A stretch of 64,000 nt of DNA from VAZQ01 sp963785745 (GTDB taxonomy: Bacteria > Pseudomonadota > Alphaproteobacteria > Rhizobiales > Xanthobacteraceae): positions 1 to 64,000 of the forward strand of contig CAWAWR010000006.1 of the NCBI GenBank assembly GCA_963785745.1. The letters run 5' to 3'. The position numbers and the translations under genes are program-made. A model generated the notes under the pieces. It did no database searches and was not told where the DNA came from. It worked only from the letters and a program-made list of their open reading frames with translations. Below are positions 45,805 through 55,309 of this stretch, in pieces (the stretch's first letter is position 1; each line of letters begins with the position of its first letter).

Positions 45805-47745
45805 ATGCGGTATTGGCTGGCAGGACTTGCTCTGATCGCCGGGCTGTGCGGATCGAACGGCGACGCGACCGCCAAGGTCGTCAAATTCGAGATCGTCCGG
45901 ATCGAGCCCGCTTTCGAGGGCCGCGTTTTCGGATCGGTCGGCACCTACGACCGGATCATCGCCCGCGCGACCGTGGCGCTGTCGCCGACCGACCCGCACA
46001 ACACCATCATCGTCGATCTCGACCGCGCGCCCCGCAACGCGCAGGGTCTGGTGGAGGCGACGGCCGAAGTCGAAATCCTGAGGCCCACCAATGCCGCGAA
46101 CGGCAACCGCCGGCTGCTCTATGACGTCGTCAATCGCGGCGGCCAGCGCGCGATCTCCTATTTCAACGACGCCCCGGCCGGCAACGATTTCTCCAAGGCG
46201 TCCGCCGCCGGCAACGGCTTCCTGATGAACCGCGGCTACACCGTGGTGATCAGCGGCTGGCAGGGCGACCTCGGCCCGCGCGCCGCCTGGAAGACCATCT
46301 CGGTTCCGGTGGTGCCGAACATCACCGGCGTCTCGCGCGAAGAATTCATTTTCGACCACACCCGCAATCCCGCCGTCGGAGAGCTCACCTATCCGGCCGC
46401 CGATCTCGATCCGGCCAAGGCGACGCTGACGGTGCGCCAGCGCGAGACCGATCCGCGCGTCACGCCGGCCGACCTGAGCTTCACCTTTGACGGCCCGGAC
46501 AAGGTCTCGATCAAGCGTCCCGCCGGTTTCGATGCCGGCGCGATCTACGAGCTGATCTATCAGGCGAAAGATCCCAAGGTCATGGGAATGGGCTTCGCCG
46601 CGACGCGCGACCTCGTGTCGTTCCTGCGCCGCGAAACCGCCGACGCAGCCGGCACGGCCAATCCGGTCGCCGGCCGCATCGACTACGCGGTCTCGCTCGG
46701 CGTCTCGCAGAGCGGGCGCTTCCTGCACGACTTCCTGTATTTCGGCTTCAACGAAGACGAAGCCGGCCGCATGGTGTTCGACGGGCTGATGCCGCACATC
46801 GCCGCCGGCAAGAAGATGTTCACCAACTACCGTTTCGCGCAGCCCGGCCGGAACATGCAGGAGCATGGCGAGACGCTCTATCCCGGCACCGCGTTCCCGT
46901 TCACTTATCCGGTGACGACGGACGCGGTCACCGGCCGCACCGACGGCTGGCTCGCGCGCTGCAGCGCGGCGAAGAACTGCCCGAAGATCATGCAGACCGA
47001 CACCGACCTGGAATTCTACCAGTCGTTCGGTTCGCTGGTGGCGACCGACACCAAGGGCGAGCCGCTCGCCATGCCCGACAATGTGCGGCTCTATTATCTC
47101 GCGAGCCTGCAGCATGCCGCGGCGGCGGGCGCCAAGTCCGGCATGAACCCGCTCTGCACCTATCCGACCAATCCGCTCTATGCCGGACCGGTGCTGCGGG
47201 CGCTGCTCGTTGCGCTGGAAAGCGTGGACGGCCGACGGGACCGCGCCGCCCGCGAGCCGCTATCCGAGCCGCGCCGACGGCACGCTGGTGACGCCCGCCG
47301 AGAACGCCAAGAGCTTCCCGACCGTTCCGGGCTTCAAATACGGCGGCCTCGTGCATCAGCCGACGGTCGTGGATCACGACGCGATGCCGCCGGTGAAGAA
47401 GACCGCCTATCCGGTGTTCGTGCCGAAGGTCGACGCCGACGGCAACGCCGTCGCCGGCATCCGGCTGCCGACGCTGGTCGCGCCGGTCGCGACCCATCTC
47501 GGATGGAACGTGCGCAAGACCGGCTTCGGCGAAGGCGGGCTGTGCGGCAATTTCGGATCGATGCTGCCGTTCGCCAAGACCCGCGAAGAGCGCATGAAGG
47601 CGAACGACCCGCGGCTGTCGCTCGAGGAGCGCTATCCGACCGCCGCCGCGCGCGCGGCCATCATCGAGCAGACCGCGCGCAACTGGTGCAGGAGCGGCTG
47701 CTGCTGGAAGACGACGTCCAGGGCTACCTGCAGGCGACGAACTGA
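45805..47745 (+). CDS. exported alpha/beta hydrolase domain protein (Abhydrolase_10 type; paired frame breaks)
   Basis: This is a large secreted hydrolase-like protein of about 646 residues. Signal peptide MRYWLAGLALIAGLCGSNGD is followed by GRVFGSVGTYDRIIARATVA and a nucleophile elbow, LGVSQSGRFLHDFLYFGFN, fitting Abhydrolase_10 proteins. The frame leaves at about 47224 (one extra G in AGCGTGG) and returns near 47681 (one base lost in AACTGG), so the region between reads in another frame, starting WTADGTAPPASRYPSRADG. The original frame gives QERLLLEDDVQGYLQATN as a proper end. It is inserted, in opposite orientation, between ribE and ribH. Confidence 0.8.
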   Translation: MRYWLAGLALIAGLCGSNGDATAKVVKFEIVRIEPAFEGRVFGSVGTYDRIIARATVALSPTDPHNTIIVDLDRAPRNAQGLVEATAEVEILRPTNAANGNRRLLYDVVNRGGQRAISYFNDAPAGNDFSKASAAGNGFLMNRGYTVVISGWQGDLGPRAAWKTISVPVVPNITGVSREEFIFDHTRNPAVGELTYPAADLDPAKATLTVRQRETDPRVTPADLSFTFDGPDKVSIKRPAGFDAGAIYELIYQAKDPKVMGMGFAATRDLVSFLRRETADAAGTANPVAGRIDYAVSLGVSQSGRFLHDFLYFGFNEDEAGRMVFDGLMPHIAAGKKMFTNYRFAQPGRNMQEHGETLYPGTAFPFTYPVTTDAVTGRTDGWLARCSAAKNCPKIMQTDTDLEFYQSFGSLVATDTKGEPLAMPDNVRLYYLASLQHAAAAGAKSGMNPLCTYPTNPLYAGPVLRALLVALESVDGRRDRAAREPLSEPRRRHAGDARRERQELPDRSGLQIRRPRASADGRGSRRDAAGEEDRLSGVRAEGRRRRQRRRRHPAADAGRAGRDPSRMERAQDRLRRRRAVRQFRIDAAVRQDPRRAHEGERPAAVARGALSDRRRARGHHRADRAQLVQERLLLEDDVQGYLQATN

Positions 47746-47791
47746 GCATGATCCCGAAAAGTGGGAACCGGTTTTCGGATAAAGATCATGC
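47746..47791. repeat. palindromic Hyphomicrobiales repeat
   Basis: GCATGATC at the left and GATCATGC at the right are a perfect 8-bp inverted repeat with CCGAAAA/TTTTCGG inside. The sequence matches, from memory, a short palindrome very common after genes in this order. It lies directly after the hydrolase stop and 12 nt before the ribE stop, where it could act as a bidirectional transcript end. Confidence 0.8.
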
Positions 47792-47802
47792 TCCAACAAA
47801 GC

Positions 47803-48409
47803 TCAGTGCGGCTCCATCAGCCGCGCCGCGTAGCGGGCCATCAGGTCGACTTCGAGGTTGACCTCGTCGCCGGCCGCAAGGTCGCCGAGCGTCGTCACCT
47901 TCAGCGTGTGCGGGATGATCAGCACCGTGAAGGCGTCGCCGTCGACTTCGTTGACGGTCAGCGACACGCCGTCGAGCGTCACCGAGCCCTTTCGGCGCGA
48001 TGAAGCGGGCGAGCGGCGCCGGCGCCCGCAGCGTCAGCCGCGCCATCTCGGTCAGGTCCTCGCGCTGAACGAGCGTCGCGAGCCCGTCGACGTGGCCGGC
48101 GACGATGTGGCCGCCAAGCTCGTCGCCGACTTTCAGCGCGCGTTCCAGATTGATCTTCGTGCCGTGCCGCCAGTCGCCGACGGTGGTGAGCCGCAGCGTC
48201 TCGGCGGCGGCATCGACCGAGAACCAGGTGCGGCCGTCTTCCTCGCCGATGCCGACGACGGTCAGGCACACGCCGGAGCAGGCGATCGAGGCGCCCTCGA
48301 CGATCGAGGCGCGCGGATAGCTGCAGGCGATCTTGATCCGGTGCAGCCCCTCGCCGCGGGCGCGCACCGCAACCACGTCGCCGATGTCGGTCACTATTCC
48401 GGTGAACAT
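47803..48409 (-). CDS. ribE: riboflavin synthase alpha chain (one frame break)
   Basis: Riboflavin synthase dismutates two lumazines to riboflavin. The MFTGIVTDIG start is diagnostic. It is followed by IACSGVCLTVVGIGEEDGRT, the second-barrel copy DGVSLTVNEVDGDAFTVLII and NLERALKVGDELGGHIVAGH. One extra base near 47989 in a run of G (PKGSVTLDG) breaks the frame. Reconstructed length is about 201 residues with an ARLMEPH end, as usual. It lies downstream of an alpha/beta hydrolase and a methyltransferase gene that separate it from ribD. Confidence 0.95.
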
Positions 48410-48419
48410 GTCATATGCC

Positions 48420-49208
48420 TCACAGCGCGGGCATCAGCTTACGCGCTTGCAGGAAATCGATCACCAGGGCGTCGAAGCCGGCGGGGTCTTCGAGGCAGCA
48501 GGCATGGCCGGTGCCGGGCAACACCTTGTGCGCCGCGCCGGGCGTGAGGCTCGCCGTCGTCTTTCCGGCGGGCAGCGAATGGTCGAGCTCGCCGTTGATG
48601 ACCAGCGTCGGCACTTTCATGGTGCCGAGGCGGTCGGTGGTCGCGGTGTGGTTGCCGGCCATGAAGACCTGCGCGATCGCCTCGCCCTTCAGCCGCGGCT
48701 CGCGTTCGACCCACATGTTGAGAAGATGTTTGCCGAGATGGCTGTCGGCGAAGGCCGGCGCGACCAGCTCGCGCAGATGCCTGATGTGGTAGTCGCCGAG
48801 ATCCTTGCGGTAGCCGTCGATGCGGCTCTGGTAGCGCGAGCTCGATGCGCTGTTGCCGCCGACCAGGAACACCGCGTCGAACAGCTCCGGATGATCGAGC
48901 GCGAGCAGCAGCGCAATCGAGGAGCCGACGCTGCAGCCGCCCAGCACCGCGCGCGAGATCTCAAGGTCGCGCATGACGCCGACCACGTCGTCGGCCATGT
49001 CCTTGAGCGAATACGGCGTCGTCACCTTGCTGGAACGCCCATAGCCGCGGATGTCGATCCCGATCACCTTGAACCAGGTCGAGAAATGCGCGCTCTGGTA
49101 CATCCACAGATCATGGTCGAACGGATTGGCGTGGACGAGCACCATCGCCGGGCCGTCGCCCTTCACCTCGTACCAGATGTCGACCCCGTTGCTGCGGCTG
49201 ACCGGCAT
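48420..49208 (-). CDS. alpha/beta hydrolase
   Basis: This 262-residue cytoplasmic hydrolase has VSRSNGVDIWYEVKGDGPAM at the N-terminus, VLVHANPFDHDLWMYQSAHF (oxyanion loop with NPFDH), IDIRGYGRSSK and nucleophile elbow LGGCSVGSSIALLLAL. The catalytic Asp is in INGELDHSLPAG and the His in LPGTGHACCLEDPAGF. It could be an esterase, C-C hydrolase or similar. It lies 10 nt upstream of ribE and 7 nt after the His-rich methyltransferase gene, so it is probably in the same transcript. Confidence 0.87.
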   Translation of the reverse strand: MPVSRSNGVDIWYEVKGDGPAMVLVHANPFDHDLWMYQSAHFSTWFKVIGIDIRGYGRSSKVTTPYSLKDMADDVVGVMRDLEISRAVLGGCSVGSSIALLLALDHPELFDAVFLVGGNSASSSRYQSRIDGYRKDLGDYHIRHLRELVAPAFADSHLGKHLLNMWVEREPRLKGEAIAQVFMAGNHTATTDRLGTMKVPTLVINGELDHSLPAGKTTASLTPGAAHKVLPGTGHACCLEDPAGFDALVIDFLQARKLMPAL

Positions 49209-49215
49209 CGAGGCC

Positions 49216-49932
49216 TCACTTCACGGCCTTGACCACGGCGGTCGGATGCTTGTGCCAGACCGGATCGGCGGCCTTGAAGCCCGCGACCTTCATCGAATGC
49301 TGGTGCAGCGGCACGCCGCCGAACTGGTCGAAAAGATCGTAGTCGAGGAAGCAGCCGCCGGGCTTCAGCAGCCCGTGCACGGCCTCGTAGCAGGCCGCCA
49401 TGGCGGCAAGGTTCTCAAGATGGTGGATCGCTTCGCCGGAGACGACGAGGTCGAACGGCCCGCCGGCCTGCTGCGGCCAGGTCGGATCGCTGAGATCGCA
49501 TTGCACGTATTTGATCGCGCGGTCGTGCGTTGAAAACCTTTCGCGGGCGCGCGCCAGCATGGGCTCGGAGAAATCCTGCAGGGTCAGCCGCGCCGCCGGA
49601 AACGCATCGAGCACCGCCTCGGTGACCGCTCCATGACCGCCGCCGACATCGAGCACGTCGATCTGGGCATCGGAAGGAAACGGCACCGCCGCGATCAGCG
49701 CCTCCAGGATCGGCATGCGCTCGGCCATGCGGCGCGCATCGCGCGCGATCCAGTCGTCGACATAGCGATGGGAATGCCAGTCGGGCCCGTGATCGTGGTG
49801 GTGATGATCATGGTCGTGCTCATGATCGTGGTGATGGTCATGCCCGTGATCGTGGCTGTGACCATGATCGTGGGAATGATCGTGCGAATGGCCGTGCGAA
49901 TGGCCGTGCGGATGCTTGGGATCGTGCGACAT
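49216..49932 (-). CDS. class I methyltransferase with a histidine-rich N-terminal tail
   Basis: This 238-residue protein combines two parts. Residues 1-56 contain 27 histidines, mostly as HxH with Asp, Gly or Ser between (HSHGHSHDHSHDHGHS-like). The rest is a SAM methyltransferase: IDVLDVGGGHGAVTEAVLDA (motif I, about residue 92), FDLVVSGEAIHHLENLAAMA and LLKPGGCFLDYDLFDQFGG. Homologues usually have no such tail. Tails like this bind Ni, Zn or Co, for example in metallochaperones, so metal-dependent control or storage is possible. It lies between ribD and the alpha/beta hydrolase gene. Confidence 0.82.
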   Translation of the reverse strand: MSHDPKHPHGHSHGHSHDHSHDHGHSHDHGHDHHHDHEHDHDHHHHDHGPDWHSHRYVDDWIARDARRMAERMPILEALIAAVPFPSDAQIDVLDVGGGHGAVTEAVLDAFPAARLTLQDFSEPMLARARERFSTHDRAIKYVQCDLSDPTWPQQAGGPFDLVVSGEAIHHLENLAAMAACYEAVHGLLKPGGCFLDYDLFDQFGGVPLHQHSMKVAGFKAADPVWHKHPTAVVKAVK

Positions 49933-49935
49933 TAA

Positions 49936-51051
49936 CTACTCCTCGCGGCCAAAGCGTTCGACCGTATCGGTTCCGGCCATTTCCGTGCCCTTCATGGAGA
50001 GCCGCGGCGACGCGGTCAATGCGGCGAGCGGCAGCCCTTCCAGGGCATCGATCCCGTCCGGCCCGATGGCATTGGGCGAGCGGAACACCACCGCCTCGTC
50101 GACCAGGTCGGCCTTCACGAAGGCCGCCGATACGATCGGCCCGGCCTCGATCATCAGCCGGGTGATCCCTCGCCCGGCGAGCGCGTTCAGAGCCGCGCCG
50201 AGATCGAGCCTGGCTGCTGAGCCAACGCGCAGCACCTCGGCGCCACGCGCTTGCAAGGCCTGCTCGCGATCCTTCGGCGCGCCGTCACCGGTGACGACCC
50301 AGAGCGGCACTTCGCGCGCGGTCGCGACCAGCCGGCCATCGAGCGGCAGCCGCAATCCGCTGTCGAGCACGACCCGCACCGGCGAACGATCCGCCATCCC
50401 GGGCAAGCGGCAGGTCAGCAGCGGATCGTCGGACAGCGCCGTGCCGATGCCGGTCAGAACCGCATCGCTGGTCGCGCGCATCTGATGGACATGGTTGCGC
50501 ACGGCCGAGCCGGTGATCTGCACCGGTCGCCGCCCCGACAGTCCGGCCTTGCCGTCGGCGGAGACGGCGAGCTTGAGGATGGTGTGCGGCCGTCCGTGGG
50601 TCATACGCCGGATGTGACCGGCATTGTCGTGCCGCGCTTCATCGGCGCCGATGCCGACCTCGACCGTCACCCCATTCTCAGCCATCCGCCAATGGCCGGC
50701 GCCGGCAACCTCCGGATTGGGATCGGCGAGCGCCGACACCACCCGCGCAACACCGGCCTTGATGATGGCGTCGGCGCACGGCGGGGTCTTGCCGTGATGC
50801 GAGCACGGCTCAAGCGTCACATAGAGCGTTGCGCCGCGCGCGGCAGCGCCGGCCCGGCCGAGCGCCTCGGTCTCCGCATGCGGCCGGCCGCCCGGCTGGG
50901 TCCAGCCGCGTCCGACGATCACCGGCCCCGCGCCATCGTCGCGCACCACCACCGCGCCGACCGCCGGGTTGGGCCAGGTGCGCCCAAGGCCGCGGCGGCC
51001 CAGCGCCAGCGCCAGCGCCATGAAGCGTTCGTCATCGGAGGCGGCGGTCAT
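49936..51051 (-). CDS. ribD: riboflavin biosynthesis deaminase/reductase RibD
   Basis: RibD deaminates and then reduces the pyrimidine intermediate of riboflavin synthesis. This 371-residue protein has the deaminase half with FMALALALGRRGLGRTWPNP, VGAVVVRDD, zinc ligands in GGRPHAETEALGRAG and LEPCSHHGKTPPCADAI. The reductase half begins HGRPHTILKLAVSADGKAGL and includes ITGSAVRNHVHQMRATSDAV and RVVLDSGLRLPLDGRL. Length is standard. It is 3 nt from the His-rich methyltransferase gene, which starts at its stop, so the two are coupled. Confidence 0.96.
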   Translation of the reverse strand: MTAASDDERFMALALALGRRGLGRTWPNPAVGAVVVRDDGAGPVIVGRGWTQPGGRPHAETEALGRAGAAARGATLYVTLEPCSHHGKTPPCADAIIKAGVARVVSALADPNPEVAGAGHWRMAENGVTVEVGIGADEARHDNAGHIRRMTHGRPHTILKLAVSADGKAGLSGRRPVQITGSAVRNHVHQMRATSDAVLTGIGTALSDDPLLTCRLPGMADRSPVRVVLDSGLRLPLDGRLVATAREVPLWVVTGDGAPKDREQALQARGAEVLRVGSAARLDLGAALNALAGRGITRLMIEAGPIVSAAFVKADLVDEAVVFRSPNAIGPDGIDALEGLPLAALTASPRLSMKGTEMAGTDTVERFGREE

Positions 51052-51142
51052 GTGAGCCTTGTTGCATCCGACATTGCCATCCGGTCAACTACGCATCCCG
51101 CACCACGATACCGCATCGCAACATCCTTAAGAAACGAGCACC

Positions 51143-52742
51143 ATGGCGTCGCGTCCCAACGTCCTTTTCTTCATCTGCGACCAGCTCCGCGCCGACCATC
51201 TCGGCTGCTACGGCAACCGCACCGTGCGCACGCCGGCCATCGACAAGATCGCCGCCCGCGGCGTCACGTTCGACAATTTCTATGTCGCGAGCCCGGTCTG
51301 CCAGCCCAACCGCGCGACGCTCGCGACCGGGCGGATGCCGTCGCTGCATGGCGTGCGCATCAACGGCATTTCTCTGTCCCTGACCGCCAACACCTTCATC
51401 GAGATGCTGCGCCTCAACAACTGGCGCACGGCGCTGATCGGCAAGAGCCATCTGCAGAATTTCGGCGGTGTGCCGCCGTCCGCAAAGAAACCGGAGACGC
51501 CCGCCGGCTACGTCGCGGCGCCCAAGGGATTCGACGAGGCCGACAAGGAAGATCGCGGCGACCCGATCTACGACCAGGAGAACGCCAAGACCTTCGCCGC
51601 CAATCCGGCGCACGACCTTCAGCGGCCCTATTACGGCTTCGATCACGTCGAGCTGTGCTCGCAGCATTCCACGCGCGTGCAAGGGCACTATACGCAGTGG
51701 CTGCGCGAGCGCCGGCCCGACGGCGACAAGCTGCGCGGGCCGGAGAACCAGCTTGCCCACGACTACGTGCTGCCGCAGGCCTGGCGCACCGCGCTGCCGG
51801 AGGAGCTCTATCCGACGTCGTATGTGATCGAGCGCACGCTCGCTTATCTCGACGGCCACGCGCGCGCCGGAGACGACAAGCCGTTCTTCCTGCAATGCTC
51901 GTTTCCCGATCCTCACCATCCGTTCACGCCGCCCGGCCGCTACTGGGACATGTACAAGCCGTCGGACATGGAGCTGCCGGCCGCGTTCCATATCGGCAAC
52001 CGGCCGCAGCCGCCGCACGCGGCCGCGCTGCACGCCGCGCGCGACAACGGAACGCGCGTCGCCAACTCGCAGCCCGCGTTTGCGGTCAACGAGCGCGAGA
52101 CCCGTGAAGCGATCGCGCTGACCTACGGCATGATCACCATGATCGACGACGGCATCGCGAAGATCCTCAAGCGCCTCGACGAGCTAGGCCTCGCGAAGGA
52201 CACCGTGGTGGTCTTCACCAGCGACCATGGCGACCTGATGGGCGACCACCAGCTCATGCTGAAAGGCAACTACGCCTATCGCGGGCTCATCCGCGTGCCG
52301 TTCATCTGGGCCGAGCCGGACGGCGCGCGCGCGGGCACGCGCACCGGCGCACTCGCCGGCACGCTCGATATCGCGGCGACCATGCTCGATCACGCGCGCA
52401 TCGAGCCCTACAACGGCATCCAGGGGAAGAGCGCGCTACCGGCGATGACCGGCGGCGAAGGCCATGACGGGATCCTGATCGAATACGGCTCGCAGCGGCC
52501 GCTGCATGGCACCACCGGCGAGATGGCGATGCGCACGCTGGTCGATCAGCGCCATCAGGATCACCTACTACCGTGGCGTGCCGTGGGGCGAGCTGTACGA
52601 TCTCGCAAACGATCCGCTCGAGCTGGACAATCTCTGGGACGATCCCGCCGCGGCGGCGACCAAGCGCGACATGACGGAGCGGCTCATCCACAAGATGATG
52701 GAGCTCGCCGAGCGCAGCCCGCGTCCGACCCGCTCGGCATAA
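51143..52742 (+). CDS. sulfatase (one frame break)
   Basis: This is a type I sulfatase/alkaline phosphatase-fold hydrolase of about 533 residues. N-terminal NVLFFICDQLRADHLGCYGN has the metal Asp. VASPVCQPNRATLATGRMPS holds the C53-x-P55-x-R57 formylglycine motif, so it needs maturation by a formylglycine-generating enzyme (none in the window). VVFTSDHGDLMGDHQLMLKG carries further metal ligands. The frame changes near 52552 (one extra base in CGCCATC), after which ITYYRGVPWGELYDLANDPL ends the protein at 52742. No signal peptide is visible. The substrate may be a choline-, aryl- or sugar-sulfate. Confidence 0.9.
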
Positions 52743-52872
52743 CATCGCGTCCGTTTGCGTAGCAAAATCTGTGCGGTGCTTACGGCGTACGATGGCCGGC
52801 GCCACGATGACTGTGTATGATGCAAACGAGGTCGGCGGATAGACATCCGACGCAACAATCCGGCCTGACGAG

Positions 52873-53178
52873 GTGCCCAGGAGCCGCCATGAACGCGCCA
52901 GATCAAACAACCGCAAGGCCGCGTCGACCAGCAGTCCGGTTCGGCGCATTGCGGCTTGTGTGATGGCAAGCATCATTGTCTTTTTGGTGTTGTGGGTCAT
53001 GGCCTTTACCCTTGTCACCTCCTTGCTCATCAGTTCGGGTTTTGGCGTCATCCTTATTGCGGCGAGCACTGTGTCGGACGTGATCGAGATGGTGCTGGAT
53101 GCCATCGCCACCGTTATCTTTGCGATATTCGCAGCCATCGCCGCCTTGATTGCCGCAGTGTTCAGCCTGTTTGGCTAA
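52873..53178 (+). CDS. small membrane protein, unknown function
   Basis: The hydrophobic part (about 71 residues from ATG 52963, VFLVLWVMAFTLVTSLLISS, then VIEMVLDAIATVIFAIFAAI) has two membrane segments and no other features. A better ribosome site (AGGAG) precedes an ATG at 52889 in another frame, reading NAPDQTTARPRRPAVRFGA. It may be the true N-terminus joined by a frame break before 52963. I do not recognise a family. It follows the sulfatase on the same strand by about 220 nt. Confidence 0.45.
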   Translation: MPRSRHERARSNNRKAASTSSPVRRIAACVMASIIVFLVLWVMAFTLVTSLLISSGFGVILIAASTVSDVIEMVLDAIATVIFAIFAAIAALIAAVFSLFG

Positions 53179-53204
53179 AGCGCGTAGCCCAGGCGCTAAA
53201 TCAC

Positions 53205-53522
53205 CTAATCCAAGAACTGCTCGTGGTATTTCGTCGTGAAACGCGGGCGCGCGAGCTTGCGCGGGATTTTCACGTCGCCGCGCCCGAGCCATTGCGTCTG
53301 CACCGGCGAGGCCCGCTCACGGAGCTTGTGAATGGCGAGCTTGTTGTACTCCACCGAACGGCCCTGCCAGCGCGGACTGGCAAGTTCGATCAAGAGTTTG
53401 GCAGAGAAAAACAAGACGGTCCCACCGCGCCCGACTACGTCAAGAAGGCTGGGGGATTGGAATTTACATGTCACGTTGGGAAATTGTGAAAATCGCAATT
53501 CTTTCACTCGTGATTTCGACAC
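53205..53522 (-). CDS. hypothetical protein, doubtful
   Basis: A 105-residue minus-strand open frame with basic, mixed composition (WLGRGDVKIPRKLARPRFTT) and no recognisable domain or signal. It overlaps a plausible small plus-strand gene (53468-53566) at its 5' end. It may be real, since codon use is not extreme, but nothing in it names a function. Confidence 0.3.
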   Translation of the reverse strand: MSKSRVKELRFSQFPNVTCKFQSPSLLDVVGRGGTVLFFSAKLLIELASPRWQGRSVEYNKLAIHKLRERASPVQTQWLGRGDVKIPRKLARPRFTTKYHEQFLD

Positions 53523-53566
53523 TCCTGACCACGATTTTGCTCACGGTGTTTTGGGCATTGAATTAA
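53468..53566 (+). CDS. 32-residue single-helix membrane microprotein
   Basis: ATG 53468 to TAA 53566 encodes 32 residues: SRWEIVKIAILSLVISTLLT, then TILLTVFWALN. It is a short positive N-terminus followed by one membrane helix of about 22 residues. Such proteins often bind or regulate a membrane complex. Evidence is only the hydrophobic pattern and clean ATG-to-stop; the ribosome site is weak. Confidence 0.4.
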   Translation: MSRWEIVKIAILSLVISTLLTTILLTVFWALN

Positions 53567-53613
53567 CAGCCAATTCGCGATGCCAGGAAATGCCGCCCCG
53601 ACGTTTGGCGGGC

Positions 53614-55174
53614 TTAGCGCGCTTGCGCCTTCGCCTTTGCCGCGGGTGCAGCGGCTTCGCGGGACGAGGCGTTGGAGACGGCCTGATAGGCGTTGACGAG
53701 GCCGGCCCCGGAGCGCTCGCGCGGGCCCAGCGACTTGGCGGTCCGCGTCAGGATCCGGCGGACGTCGCCGGGGGTCAGCTTCGGGTTGCGCTCGATCAGC
53801 AGCGCCACGACCCCGCTGACGTGGGCGGCCGCGACCGACGTGCCGGTGGTGAACTGGTAGGCGCCGCCCGGCGACGGAACGAGGACGTCGACCCCCGGCG
53901 CCGCCACCGCGATGTGGGCGCCGCGATTGGCGCCAGCTATAGAGCCGATCATCCATATCGGTCGCCGTCACCGCAATGACGTTGCGGTCGGCCGCGGGAT
54001 AAAGCGGCGGCGAGTTCGGGCCGGCGTTGCCGGCGGCCGCGATCAGCACGATGCCCCGCTTCGCCATGCGATCGAGCGTATCGGCGAGGCGCGGATCGGC
54101 CGGGCCGGCAAAGCTCATATTCACGATCCGCGCGCCGTTCTCGGCCGCCCACTCGAGGCCCTTGATGATGTTGAAGGTGGTGCCCTCGCCGCTTGCAGTG
54201 CGCGGATCGAACGCCCGCACCGCCAGCACGCCGACGCGCGGCGCGGTCCCGAGCACGTTGCGCCGCGCCGCGATCGCACCGGCCATGCCGGTGCCATGCG
54301 GATGCGGATCGCCATCGCCCGCTGAACCGTTGGCGGCAGCGGCGTTGAAGCTGCGGACGATTGCGCCGGCAAGGTCCTCATGCGAGGCGTCGATGCCGGA
54401 ATCGATCACCGCCACCAGCACGCGGCTGCCGGTCGCGAGCTTGTGCGCCTCGGGCAGGTTGAGGCGCTCCGGCGCATACTGATCGGCATTCATCTGCGGG
54501 AGCGGGTCCTGCGCCAGCGTAAACAGGAAGTTCGCTTGCGCACCGGCGACCTGGTTCTCACGCGAGACGCTACGGATCATGTCGGGAACGCTGGTGCCGC
54601 CGTCGATCCGCCAGCGAAACAGCCGGCGTCCGGTGAGCCGGAAGGTCTGCGTCTCCATGCGGGTCATCGCGTGACGCGCGGCGATCGCGTTGAGCTGACT
54701 CTCCGACACGCTCGGCGGGACGTCGAGGATGACCTCGTTGGGCACGAACGGCGCGCCGGGCGGCGGGAGGTTGAAGCCCTTGCGCGCGACCGGCGTGGTC
54801 TTGGACACGCCGCTGCTCTTGCCCTTGCCGGCGCTCCCGCCGCCACCGCCGCCCGGCGGCGGCAGGTTGACGGGCGTCACCGGCGGCGGATCGCCGGCGG
54901 TTCCGCCGGACGGCGGCTCCAGCGGCGGCAGACCGCGTTCGGGCGTCGGAAACAACCGCGACGCGACGAAGGCACCGATTGCGACGGCTGCAACGCCGCC
55001 GACGACGTACCAGATGACGTTGCGGTTGGAGTCCGAGCCGCCGGACGGCTGCGGTGTCGGCGTCGGGTTGGGGGGCGGACACGTCACGGAAATGCATTGC
55101 GCCGGCGCGTTCTGCACGCCGAACGTCAACGCCACCACCAACGCCAAGAACGTACGGAAAAGCGTCCGGGTCAT
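53614..55174 (-). CDS. exported subtilisin-like serine protease (S8; one frame break)
   Basis: This subtilase of about 519 residues has a long N-terminal region. Signal peptide (RTFLALVVALTFGVQNAPAQ) is followed by a proline/serine stretch, a transmembrane-like helix (WYVVGGVAAVAIGAFVAS) and a proline/glycine-rich linker. A propeptide-like part follows, containing VPNEVILDVPPSVSESQLNA. The catalytic domain has Asp in VLVAVIDSGIDASHEDLAGA, His in GDPHPHGTGMAGAIAARRNV and Ser in FTTGTSVAAAHVSGVVALLI. One extra base near 53936 breaks the frame between the His and Ser regions. The protein is probably membrane-tethered and may act in the envelope. Confidence 0.9.
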
Positions 55175-55309
55175 GAATTGACCGGCCCCCCAGAAACGAT
55201 TTTCCCCGGCAACGCGCGGAGCGCCGCCACCCGCTGCAACACTGCCAGAACCCGATGGCGAAACTGTGTTATCCGGCTACCGCCGTTAACACCGTCAACA
55301 AGTGTGGCC

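Noticed and set aside
45592..47115. 507-residue minus-strand open frame
   Set aside because: It lies opposite the exported hydrolase, whose motifs and signal peptide are clear; the minus frame has none.
49780..49930. Short repeated units as a CRISPR or satellite
   Set aside because: The repetition (cat/atg/gtc triplets) encodes the His-rich tail in frame; there are no spacers.
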